Source of the DNA: Ardenticatenaceae bacterium
GTDB taxonomy: Bacteria; Chloroflexota; Anaerolineae; Promineifilales; Promineifilaceae
Assembly (NCBI GenBank): GCA_030065875.1
Contig: JASJCR010000038.1
Location: 1-58,475 of the forward strand
Length of the DNA stretch: 58,475 bases
Reading direction: 5' to 3'
The notes beneath the pieces were generated by a model. It was given only the letters and a program-made list of their open reading frames with translations. It made no database searches and was not told where the DNA came from. Both the position numbers and the translations under genes were made by a program. This document shows positions 23,190 to 31,124 of the stretch, one piece after another; within the stretch, counting starts at the first letter, position 1; every line of letters begins with the position of its first letter.

Positions 23190-26101
23190 GATGATTCCTG
23201 CCACATCTGAGCGGCCGCCAGGCCGATTAAGCCAAAGATGAGGATCACCATCAGCCCCAGCCAGTTCCCCCAATCAGGAAGCCAGTTGACTAACGGGGGT
23301 AATTCAAGAATAAAATATATGTAGCCGATCAACCCCACCACGCACGCCCACAGCCAGCGGCGGACCCGTTCCGACAGCGATTGACTGCTCCAGTAGCTGA
23401 TAAAAGTCAAAATGCCGATTCCGCTGACCATGCTAAACAACATTTGTAACTCTGAAAGGAGAATGTTGAGCTGTGGTTCCGGCTCCGGTTCGACGGCCGG
23501 TTCCGGGGTAGGCGTTTCAGTTGGCTCTGGCACGGCCGTCGGGGTGAGGGTGGGCGTTGGCGAAATCGTAGGGATCAGCGTGGGTACCGGGGTGGGGGTA
23601 ATCACCACAACCGAAGCCTCCTGATTTTCGGCAATAGCGATATCTACTTCTTCAGAGGTATCGGCCGCTCCGGCTGAAGCTCGCAGACGAAACTGCCCCG
23701 GCCGGGCTTCTAACACATAATCGAAGGTGGCCGTTCCTTGCTCACTCAACACTTCTCCGATCACGTCAAAAAAGCCGGAGACCCGGTCTTCCTGGGTGAA
23801 GCGCACCACGGTGCCGTCCGGAACGGAGTTTCCATTTTGATCGACAATCACCCCGGTTCGCAAGCGCAGCGTATCTCCCGGTTCCAGCCCCAGAGGTTCA
23901 TCTTCCTGGGTAAGCGGCTCGTTTTGCAAATCAAACAAAAACAGCTCGATCAGTTGATCCGCCCGCGGTCGCGTGGCGCTCTCCAAATCGTAATCCAAAC
24001 TCTGGACCGAAATCGGTGACGCACCGCGCGGGGATAAATCGCGAAACACCACCTGCACGGCCGCATCGAGAAACGGTTCGCTGCTGCTAAAGAAGCCGTA
24101 GTAAGCGGTCAGCTGGCTGATTTCGGTTGTATCGAGGTAAATAGGCAGCTCAAAGGCAAACACCACCACATTTTTGCCCCGCAGCAGCGACGCTCGCTCA
24201 GCCAGCAGCCGATTAAAGGCGGCCGACGTGGTCCCTGGCGTAACGTCCTGCAGGGCCACGATGACCCAATCCGCTTCCAGCAGCGCCTGCTGCACTCTAA
24301 ATCCAATCGGCGCTTCGAGGGGCTCGACGGTTTCGGCCGCATCCGGCGTTTGATCGGGGTCTGGCGGCGTAGTTGGTGTCGGGTCCTCCTCCGGCTCGGG
24401 CAGATCAATCGGAAAATCTGAATTTAAAAACTGTTCCAGATCGATAAAATCAAAGGAAGTGATTTGTTCTTCATTGACTTGACCGCTGGCATTGGGACCG
24501 TAGAGTGAAATCATGCGCTCAGCCAGGGTATCTTTACCGACCTGAAAGCGTGTCGGGCAGGTGGTGCACTGAGATTTTTCCCGAACGTCGGTTAAAATCA
24601 CTATTTGATCTTCAAGGGAGGGTGCACTTGGTAAACGATCGGCCAATTCCACGAGGTTGGGGGAAAGCAGCGTCACCGCTTCCTGGGCAGCGCCGTATAT
24701 GGGTCCTTCAGAGCGGCCAACGGCGGCCGTTTGCTCTTCATCACGTGCCAACACCTCATTGATATTCAGGTCTCCCCCGTAGAGACGAAGCTTAAGTCCC
24801 AAAATTTTGACCACGGCCGAATCAACCCGCGCCTTAAAGGCCGGATCGGTATCATAACGCTCCACAAACCAGCTCATCGTGTCCTGCAAATTTGCCAGCG
24901 TGTCGTCTCCAAAATCATCAATGACCAGCAAATCATTGCCGGCCAAAATGGCGTCTTTAGCCACCTGCCGATGGGGAAATTCGCTGCCGTCCGGGCTGTA
25001 ATAGCGGGTCATCGCCGGTACACCCAAGGGGGAGGACACCAGAAGGCCGCCCTCGGTTTGCCACAGATCCAGGTTGGGGATGCTCATCAGGGTCTCCAGC
25101 GCCTGGGGGTCAAAAGATACCGGAGGAGTGTTGGCCTGAATGTTGCCCTGGAACCCCTGGTAGCGGATGTGCGCGGTCATCAGGCCATCGACCCGGACGT
25201 CCGATCCGGTCACCTGTAAATACGGCAGCAGTTCTGCGGAGCGCAGCTGGTCAAACGAGCGGCGTACGGTGGCCACTTCTTCGGTGAGCGACCGGTCTGA
25301 AGCCCCACTCCCCGGAAATCCGGTGGCCACCACAGCCAAACGGCCATCGCTGCCGCTGCGCACCCCGCGCACATACGCTTCACCCAGCTGACCAACCCAA
25401 AACGGACTGCCGCCAAAGGAGTTGGTGCCCACTTCGTTGCTGACCACCATCGGGGTGTTATTTAAAATATTGAGCGACGGCCCCAACAGCAAATTGACTC
25501 CCAATGAAGTCAATTCCGCTCCGGCCACCTCCCCCACCGTTTCAACCTGATCTGATGACCAGGTCGCTCCCAAAGCCAGAGACGACGGCAGCGGGGTTAA
25601 CCCGGTTTGTATTTCGCTGTGGCCGTTCCCGCCGTGATAGGTGCCGATCAGAAGGGGAACTCCGAGAGGGGGATCAAGCAGCTGCTGAGGAATGTCGCTC
25701 AGTGACTCGCCAACCCCATCTTCAGTCGAAAGCGTTGAGGTAATGACGTTGCTGCTCTGACCTAAAATGGCGATCTCTTGCAGGGTGTCGATCAGCAGGC
25801 GCACATCGCTGATGGTGCTACCCTGATCGGTGAAGTTATCGTTATCGGCCGTCAGGAGCACGCCCCCTAAATGATTTTCGCGAATAAGGGTGTAAATGGG
25901 AGAGTTATCGGTGATTTGGCTGCCCTCAAATGAGACAAGAAACAGCTGACCGATGCGTTCAGCCGGGCTCATACGCGAAAAGAGCGCCAGCGCTTCGGCC
26001 GCCCCGGGCGGCTCATCTTGCTGACGTTCTGTCGCAAAAGCAAATGAGCTGGTTGAGATCAAGCAGATCAAAACCAGAAAAAAAGACCACAGCCGTTTCA
26101 T
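23186..26101 (-). CDS. GH3-like (NagZ-related) extracellular membrane protein with lost catalytic motifs
   Basis: The 971-residue protein has a signal peptide (MKRLWSFFLVLICLISTSSF), then a GH3 N-terminal barrel (MSPAERIGQLFLVSFEG, LGGVLL, NILNNTPMVVSNEVGTNSFG, GLMTAHIRY). The KHFPGHGDT-D-SH motif reads GFPGSGASD (residues 261-269), and the nucleophile motif (T/S)DD reads SSP (356-358), so hydrolysis is not expected. A second Rossmann-like domain follows, then an Ig-like/invasin-type module (VIVDQNGNSVPDGTVVRFTQ), a Thr/Pro linker and three C-terminal membrane helices. It is probably a membrane-anchored, outward-facing glycan-binding pseudoenzyme. It heads a coupled operon with the sulfotransferase-like gene and add. 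Confidence 0.83.
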   Translation of the reverse strand: MKRLWSFFLVLICLISTSSFAFATERQQDEPPGAAEALALFSRMSPAERIGQLFLVSFEGSQITDNSPIYTLIRENHLGGVLLTADNDNFTDQGSTISDVRLLIDTLQEIAILGQSSNVITSTLSTEDGVGESLSDIPQQLLDPPLGVPLLIGTYHGGNGHSEIQTGLTPLPSSLALGATWSSDQVETVGEVAGAELTSLGVNLLLGPSLNILNNTPMVVSNEVGTNSFGGSPFWVGQLGEAYVRGVRSGSDGRLAVVATGFPGSGASDRSLTEEVATVRRSFDQLRSAELLPYLQVTGSDVRVDGLMTAHIRYQGFQGNIQANTPPVSFDPQALETLMSIPNLDLWQTEGGLLVSSPLGVPAMTRYYSPDGSEFPHRQVAKDAILAGNDLLVIDDFGDDTLANLQDTMSWFVERYDTDPAFKARVDSAVVKILGLKLRLYGGDLNINEVLARDEEQTAAVGRSEGPIYGAAQEAVTLLSPNLVELADRLPSAPSLEDQIVILTDVREKSQCTTCPTRFQVGKDTLAERMISLYGPNASGQVNEEQITSFDFIDLEQFLNSDFPIDLPEPEEDPTPTTPPDPDQTPDAAETVEPLEAPIGFRVQQALLEADWVIVALQDVTPGTTSAAFNRLLAERASLLRGKNVVVFAFELPIYLDTTEISQLTAYYGFFSSSEPFLDAAVQVVFRDLSPRGASPISVQSLDYDLESATRPRADQLIELFLFDLQNEPLTQEDEPLGLEPGDTLRLRTGVIVDQNGNSVPDGTVVRFTQEDRVSGFFDVIGEVLSEQGTATFDYVLEARPGQFRLRASAGAADTSEEVDIAIAENQEASVVVITPTPVPTLIPTISPTPTLTPTAVPEPTETPTPEPAVEPEPEPQLNILLSELQMLFSMVSGIGILTFISYWSSQSLSERVRRWLWACVVGLIGYIYFILELPPLVNWLPDWGNWLGLMVILIFGLIGLAAAQMWQESS

Positions 26102-26202
26102 TTCGCGTTAACGGACAGCGGACGGGTAATATCGGCGGAAATGGATTCGATGCGTTTCTCAACTGTTTTGCCGCGAAAAAATAGGCTCACAGCCATCAAC
26201 AA
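26098..26202 (-). CDS. Possible 34-residue single-helix membrane peptide
   Basis: A short frame begins at TTG, eight bases after AGGAG, and reads LLMAVSLFFRGKTVEKRIES before ending TRPLSVNAK. Its stop overlaps the ATG of the GH3-like gene (ATGA), the same coupling used by the two following genes. It could be a real leader peptide or small membrane protein, or the degenerate end of a longer gene, since the frame upstream is closed by a TGA before any better start. The call rests only on the ribosome site and the coupling. Confidence 0.3.
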   Translation of the reverse strand: MLMAVSLFFRGKTVEKRIESISADITRPLSVNAK

Positions 26203-26543
26203 AATTGCCACTCCTGCAAAATTCAGACCACATTTTACCGCATGCCTGAATCAATTTCTTCTCCCAGCGACAAACCGGCACCACTGTCTTCTTCTCCTAA
26301 AACTTTCCCTTGCGGGGCAGTGCGCACAGTCCACACGGGTTGTGAGGTTACATAACGCGTAGTATAGCAAAAATTGAGGAGATCGGCAGGGCGGATCTTT
26401 GAATCGGGCTGAGTCGTATAGGAGAAAGTTAAGTTTACAATACACCTCCTCTGATCGCCGCCATTAGCGGGAAAATTTAGATCAACAGGGTTATAATTAG
26501 ATGATTGTGAGCCCATCCAAAACAGGATTGCAAAGAGCCCGTC
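26203..26543. other. Divergent intergenic region
   Basis: These 341 bases lie between the minus-strand GH3 operon and the plus-strand lipoprotein gene and should hold both promoters. Frames open on the minus strand here (for example 26235-26516) have no ribosome site and no family resemblance. No clear operator or terminator was found. Confidence 0.4.
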
Positions 26544-27926
26544 ATGAAATTTTTAGCAAATAAACAGCATACCGCCCGCCTCTATTTGGTGGCCTTATTA
26601 ATCGTGGTGATTTTCCCGGCATGCCAACAAACAGCGGAGCCGAATTCGCCGCCACCAACCGTCAACGCCGTTTTAGGAGATTCGGCCAACGAAGAAGTTG
26701 CTGCGATCTCGGAAACGGCCGCGCCCACGGAAACCGCTCCGACAACCGCCACCTCAATCCCTTCACCGACCACCACCAATACAGCCACCCCATTGCCTAC
26801 CGCGACCCTGTTTACCACCCCGACATTAACCCCCTCACCTTCGTCTACAGCAACTGCTCAACCCACCCGGCCGCCTTCAACCCCTTCACCTGTCCCCCCA
26901 ACCGCCACAAACCCACCCCCAATACCGTCCACCGCTCTACCCACAACCCAACCGGCAACCCAACCACCGGCTCAACCGGCATCCCTGCCGGCACAGGGTG
27001 CACCGCCATCTGGGCCAAACCTGCTGTCCAATCCCGGTTTTGAAGGGGGTAGCAGCAGCTGGGGCTGGTATAGAGATGATAATATGGGCATTATTGATAA
27101 CTTTTTGGGGAATAGTTCTCTTGAACCGGGATTAGTACGCAGCGGAAATTTCTCCGGCCGCAAGCAGTTCCGCCAGCAAATTGAGGGTTTAACACCCGGT
27201 CAAACGTATCGTTTTGGCATTTGGGCAAAAATTTGGTTTCCGGATGAAGGGAGTTTTGAAGCGCCGGTCAGAGTGCGCCTGTGCGTGAATGGTTATGGTG
27301 AGGACGATCTTCGTTTATACACCACAAAATGTGGTGGGTGGGTCACCCCGATGGGGGATTGGCAATATCTGATTATCGACGTTAATGCGGTAAACGATAG
27401 GGTTTTTGTGATAACCAATTATCAAAAATTGTCCCCCAACAACCCTCCACCTTCTTATGAGGTTGTTTGGGATGACGCCAGTTTTGGCATCTCACCGAAT
27501 ATCGTTACTCAGGTGCCACTGACGACTCCCACACCCAGTCCACCACAGCGCGGAGCGGCTCAACCCTTCAATGTTGACACCTTCAGGGGAAATATTAACT
27601 CGCTGCAAAGTAATATTCAGCAGTTGGGTGGATTGCTCGATCGACTGTACAGAGGAAGCCGTGAAACCTGTGAGGAATTTAATCGATATTATAAAGGCAT
27701 CGCCTCTGTATCGTTTTTCACCGATGTGCCTGAAGATTGGGCAGCCCTACACAGTGATTATCAATTTGCAGCCGAGCACGTCACCGACACCAACCGCGAC
27801 ATATATCTTATATGCAGTGGTGGCGGTGGTGGATTAACGGAATTAGTCTACGGAACCTCGCGCATCGGCATCAATGACGCCCTAGACCGGTTAAACCCGG
27901 CAGTGGATGCGGTCAATCAGAGATAG
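26544..27926 (+). CDS. Lipoprotein with Pro/Thr linker and carbohydrate-binding-like jelly-roll domain
   Basis: The 460-residue protein starts with a lipoprotein signal (LYLVALLIVVIFPACQQ, lipidated Cys near residue 27). A linker of about 120 residues rich in Pro and Thr follows. The folded domain from about residue 155 begins NLLSNPGFEGGSSSWGWYRD and continues with LTPGQTYRFGIWAKIWFP and a final YEVVWDDASFGI. That plan is characteristic of CBM4/9-like or related jelly-roll domains. A C-terminal helical segment (INSLQSNIQQLGGLLDRLYR) follows. It is probably surface-exposed; the ligand, perhaps a polysaccharide, is inferred. Short GAAGAGA heptamers follow the stop. Confidence 0.8.
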   Translation: MKFLANKQHTARLYLVALLIVVIFPACQQTAEPNSPPPTVNAVLGDSANEEVAAISETAAPTETAPTTATSIPSPTTTNTATPLPTATLFTTPTLTPSPSSTATAQPTRPPSTPSPVPPTATNPPPIPSTALPTTQPATQPPAQPASLPAQGAPPSGPNLLSNPGFEGGSSSWGWYRDDNMGIIDNFLGNSSLEPGLVRSGNFSGRKQFRQQIEGLTPGQTYRFGIWAKIWFPDEGSFEAPVRVRLCVNGYGEDDLRLYTTKCGGWVTPMGDWQYLIIDVNAVNDRVFVITNYQKLSPNNPPPSYEVVWDDASFGISPNIVTQVPLTTPTPSPPQRGAAQPFNVDTFRGNINSLQSNIQQLGGLLDRLYRGSRETCEEFNRYYKGIASVSFFTDVPEDWAALHSDYQFAAEHVTDTNRDIYLICSGGGGGLTELVYGTSRIGINDALDRLNPAVDAVNQR

Positions 27927-27933
27927 ATATAAA

Positions 27934-27961
27934 GAAGAGAGAAGAGAGAAGACAGGGGAGA
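27934..27961. repeat. Heptamer tandem repeat (GAAGAGA type)
   Basis: Two exact GAAGAGA units, then GAAGACA and GGGGAGA, fill most of the spacer between the lipoprotein gene and the MFS gene. It belongs to the set of 7-bp-period repeats seen elsewhere in the window. Confidence 0.5.
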
Positions 27962-27974
27962 AAGGTGTAAGTTA

Positions 27975-29147
27975 ATGGTCAATCGTCGTCCGACAGAACA
28001 TTCACCGGTGGCCCTCTATCGGCCGTTTTTCTTCTGGTCGCTGCCGTTTACCTTTCTCTACTTTAGCCTGCCGGTAATTAGCCGTGAATTTGGGGCCGAC
28101 GCGCTGGCCACTGGCGGTTTATTTTCTATTTTTACCGCTACGACGATGCTGCTGCGGCCGGTTGCCGGCTGGCTGCTCGATCGCTCCGGCCGCAAGCCGT
28201 TTCTGGTGGCCGCTCTGGCCGTCTATGGAGTTTCGATGGCCCTCTTCGCCTTTGCCGATTCGCTGAGCGGCATTTATCTGGCGCGCATGGTCCAAGGGGT
28301 TGGGTCCGCCTTTTTGTGGATCGCCGCCTACACCATCATCGCCGATTTGACGGTGTCTCAAGAGCGCGGGCAGGCGATCGGGCAGCTCAATCAAACCACC
28401 TCCCAGGGAGGGATGATCGGTATTTTTTTGGGATTCCTGCTCATATCGATCCTGCCTCAGGAGATCGGTTGGCAAATCACATTTGTCTGCTTTGCCGTCC
28501 TGACTCTTTTTAGCGCCTGGCTGGCCTGGAAAACGGTGCCAGATACCAAACCGGCGGCCGCAGAAGACGATCAACATATCCGCCTGAGCGGTCCCATGGT
28601 CAGGCTGCTGATCATTGTTTTTATCACCGGGGTTCCCGAGGCAATGTTAAGCCCGATCTACCTGACCTATTTGCTGGACAAATTTTCGGCCGATATCGGC
28701 ACCCTGGCCTGGGCTTTTTTTCCAGCCGGGGTGGTCACCGCGCTGCTCGCCTCACGCCTGGGAGCGATCAGCGACCGCCTGGGTCGGGTGCAGATGATGG
28801 CCTGGGGATTGGCCGGATCGGGTGTTGTTTCCCTGCTCATGCCCGGCCTGCCCTCCCTGGTGTGGCTGGCGGTCCTCTATACCCTCATGGCCGTTTTATC
28901 CGGCATCTCCGAACCGGCCGAGGTGGCTCTGGTGGCCGATCTGACCGGCCGGGAAAGACACGGCCGGGGGTACGGCCTCTACGATTTTATCGAGAGCCTG
29001 GGCTTCACCATCGGCCCCCTGCTCGGCGGCTGGGTGTATGACGTCCTGGGGCCAACCGTACCATTCTATGTCAACGGGGTAATTTTGCTCGTCAGCGCCG
29101 CCGCCGTCCCGTTGCTGCTCAAAAAAGACCGCCAACCTCACGAGTAA
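27975..29147 (+). CDS. MFS transporter
   Basis: The 390-residue protein has about twelve membrane helices. The loop between helices 2 and 3 reads [17 protein letters not shown], the MFS signature GxxxDRxGRR/K, and a second copy occurs in the other half ([20 protein letters not shown]). [19 protein letters not shown] and [18 protein letters not shown] are typical of drug/sugar efflux-type MFS proteins. It is probably a proton-driven exporter; the substrate is unknown. The neighbouring lipoprotein gene is not an obvious partner. Confidence 0.9.
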   Translation: MVNRRPTEHSPVALYRPFFFWSLPFTFLYFSLPVISREFGADALATGGLFSIFTATTMLLRPVAGWLLDRSGRKPFLVAALAVYGVSMALFAFADSLSGIYLARMVQGVGSAFLWIAAYTIIADLTVSQERGQAIGQLNQTTSQGGMIGIFLGFLLISILPQEIGWQITFVCFAVLTLFSAWLAWKTVPDTKPAAAEDDQHIRLSGPMVRLLIIVFITGVPEAMLSPIYLTYLLDKFSADIGTLAWAFFPAGVVTALLASRLGAISDRLGRVQMMAWGLAGSGVVSLLMPGLPSLVWLAVLYTLMAVLSGISEPAEVALVADLTGRERHGRGYGLYDFIESLGFTIGPLLGGWVYDVLGPTVPFYVNGVILLVSAAAVPLLLKKDRQPHE

Positions 29148-29173
29148 AGCGAAACGCGATATTGAGTTTTGAT

Positions 29174-29226
29174 AACCGGATTTATCCGGTTTCGGTCTCC
29201 ATGGCCGATGGATTTATTCATCGGCC
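29174..29226 (+). terminator. Two hairpins after the MFS gene
   Basis: AACCGGA/TCCGGTT with a four-base loop (29174-29191) is followed by GGCCGATG/CATCGGCC with an eight-base loop (29203-29226). Both stems are perfect. No T-run follows, so this is a possible factor-assisted terminator or repeat rather than a clear intrinsic one. Confidence 0.4.
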
Positions 29227-29352
29227 AAGAAAGGGGGCAACAAGGCTAAAAGCTAGGAAAACATTTGTTACACGGTACTATAATTAACTAGAATTATGAT
29301 CTAAAAATAACGAATGATTGGGTCCGGGAATGCACAGAGGGAAAATTAGCTC

Positions 29353-30168
29353 ATGGATGCACAAATAATTGAAGGTCTAAAAAATGCTGGTCTGGAACGA
29401 ATTTCTAACTCCGTTATGGCACTGCTCGAGCCAGCCGTAGAAATTAAAACCAGGCAAATAAATAGACTACCTCGACGCTTCCTCAGTCGGCTGGGCCTTA
29501 TAGATGAGTACAAACTGGATATCGGAGCTTCCAAGATTGGCGGGCTGCCTGATTTGCCGCCAAACGTCTCCTGGCCGGACAATAATGGAATGCCGATGTC
29601 ATTTGTGGCTCAGTTCAATATGTCATCTGTCACGGCCCTGGATAGTACGGGATTGCTGCCATCGACAGGGATGCTTTATTTCTTTTTTCTCATACACGGT
29701 GAAGCGCCAACCGGTATATCGGGCAAGGTGTTGCATCTTGAGGGAGAGCTTCGCCGAACTCATCCACCGGCCGAGTTACCAAAAGAAGACAGATTTATCG
29801 CCTGTGAGGTCGAAATGGCCACCAGGATAACCCTTCCTCCATCGGATTCAGATGAAATCGATGTGTTGAAGTTAACGCGTGAGGAACGCGATCGGTATGA
29901 TGAGGTGTGGTGGCAAATCATGCCGGATGGCATCAGCTTACTGGGTCATCCAATACCCGTGCAGTGGGGTGGGTGGATGCAGGAAACGCTGCGAACCTGC
30001 AGCGATGATGAACCAGCGGCTGCTTGGCAACTGCTCTTGCAGGTCGATTCGGATCGGAACGCTGGGATGATGTGGGGAGACATGGGATCGATCTACTTTT
30101 GGATTCGAGAAAAAGATTTGAAAGCCCAAAATTTTGCATCGATTTGCGTCATGCTCGAATGTTCATGA
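29353..30168 (+). CDS. DUF1963 (YwqG-like) family protein
   Basis: The 271-residue soluble protein shows the DUF1963 layout: SKIGGLPDLPPNVSWPDNNG then MPMSFVAQFN, TGMLYFFFLIHGE, and near the C terminus WQLLLQVDSDRNAGMMWGDM followed by GSIYFWI. The family is widespread and its biochemical role is not established; YwqG in Bacillus is a member. It appears to be a single gene with about 200 bases of spacer before it. Confidence 0.85.
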   Translation: MDAQIIEGLKNAGLERISNSVMALLEPAVEIKTRQINRLPRRFLSRLGLIDEYKLDIGASKIGGLPDLPPNVSWPDNNGMPMSFVAQFNMSSVTALDSTGLLPSTGMLYFFFLIHGEAPTGISGKVLHLEGELRRTHPPAELPKEDRFIACEVEMATRITLPPSDSDEIDVLKLTREERDRYDEVWWQIMPDGISLLGHPIPVQWGGWMQETLRTCSDDEPAAAWQLLLQVDSDRNAGMMWGDMGSIYFWIREKDLKAQNFASICVMLECS

Positions 30169-30355
30169 GGCCTCGATAATTACCATGGGAACTTGACTTC
30201 GCGCTGATCATGTAACATGCTCAGTGCGTACTCTGGTCGGGTTTACTTTTGGACTATTGTGGGGGTGGAGCCTCTATGCCACAATGTCAATTAGAATTTC
30301 GTTAACGCTCAACTGCGTTTGATCGTGAAGAGTTTGCAGCCGGGGGTGTGTGTCT

Positions 30356-30811
30356 ATGGCGCTGTCGCGCAAGGTTTCAACTTCGCTTTTTCAACCGATC
30401 GTCACGCCGATTCTTGAGAGCCGGCCGCTGTGCCTCACCCTCACCGGGGCGGCATTAATGCAAAGCGCGCTGGTCGCTTTTAATAAACCTGGGTGGATTT
30501 GCCCCACCCGCGAGTATTTGGGGTGCCCCTGCCCTGGCTGCGGTTTGACCAGGGCAGTTGCCGCCCTTTTTTCCGGCGATTTGCAAACGATGATGGCCTA
30601 TCATGCGCTGGCTCCCTTTTTTGTCATCGGCTTTTCTTTTGTGGTCGCGGCCGCCGTTCTACCACACCACCAGCGCCAGCGGCTGATCACCGCCGTGGAC
30701 TGGAGTGAAAGGCGCAGCGGCATCGCCACCATTTTCCTAATCACGCTTTTTTGTTATTGGTTCGTGCGCCTGGTTATTTTTAATCAGGCTTATTTCAACT
30801 TGATTTTTTAA
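30356..30811 (+). CDS. DUF2752 membrane protein
   Basis: The product of about 151 residues has the DUF2752 core CPCPGCGLTRAVAALFSGDL followed by a helix starting AYHALAPFFVIG. That is the conserved C-P-x-C-G-x-T-R(A) and HP(L)AP(F) pair, with the cysteines close to the membrane face. Three to four membrane segments are present. The function of the family is unknown. GTG at 30350 is an alternative start. The small three-helix protein gene follows after 25 bases, a pairing often seen for DUF2752 genes. Confidence 0.85.
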   Translation: MALSRKVSTSLFQPIVTPILESRPLCLTLTGAALMQSALVAFNKPGWICPTREYLGCPCPGCGLTRAVAALFSGDLQTMMAYHALAPFFVIGFSFVVAAAVLPHHQRQRLITAVDWSERRSGIATIFLITLFCYWFVRLVIFNQAYFNLIF

Positions 30812-30836
30812 TTAATTTCACCTGAGGAGGTTTATT

Positions 30837-31070
30837 GTGGAAATCTTATTGATTGTTGCCGGTTTAGCCAATCTGGTTTGTTTTATTTGGGTTTTGGTCA
30901 AGCTTTTTGCGGACAAAGGGCCTCTGCACGGGATATTGGGGATCGTATGCTCCATCTACACATTTTTCTGGGGATGGGTAAACGTCAGTGAACAAAATAT
31001 TACGCCGGTGATGCTTGTTTGGACAATTAGTATCGTAGCCGGCATGGTGGCCCAAACCGCACTGGTCTAA
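30837..31070 (+). CDS. Small three-helix membrane protein beside DUF2752
   Basis: The 77-residue product starts at a GTG seven bases after GGAGG. It has hydrophobic segments IVAGLANLVCFIWVLVKLF, GIVCSIYTFFWGWV and LVWTISIVAGMVAQTAL. The KGPLHGILGIVCSIYTFFWG pattern is common in small proteins encoded beside DUF2752 genes. The pair probably acts together in the membrane. No function is known. Confidence 0.75.
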   Translation: MEILLIVAGLANLVCFIWVLVKLFADKGPLHGILGIVCSIYTFFWGWVNVSEQNITPVMLVWTISIVAGMVAQTALV

Positions 31071-31082
31071 TTGAACACGCTG

Positions 31083-31108
31083 AACCCCCCTCCCAGTGGG
31101 AGGGGGTT
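31083..31108. terminator. Hairpin terminator between convergent genes
   Basis: CCCCCTCCC (31086-31094) pairs with GGGAGGGGG (31098-31106) around AGT, and flanking AA/TT extend the stem. It lies between the plus-strand small membrane gene and the convergent dehydrogenase gene. No long T-run follows, but its position and strength suit a bidirectional terminator. Confidence 0.6.
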
Positions 31109-31124
31109 AGGTGAATGAGTCTAC

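Noticed and set aside
23186..26101. Active beta-N-acetylhexosaminidase (NagZ)
   Set aside because: The catalytic His/Asp loop and nucleophile positions read GFPGSGASD and SSP, so a working hydrolase cannot be claimed.
26235..26516. Minus-strand 93-residue frame
   Set aside because: No ribosome site, no recognisable motif and no hydrophobic or compositional pattern of a real protein; it lies in a divergent promoter region.
26582..26818. Val/Gly-rich minus-strand frame opposite the lipoprotein linker
   Set aside because: It is the complement of the Pro/Thr linker codons; the same artefact occurs opposite other such linkers (for example 17724 and 23412).
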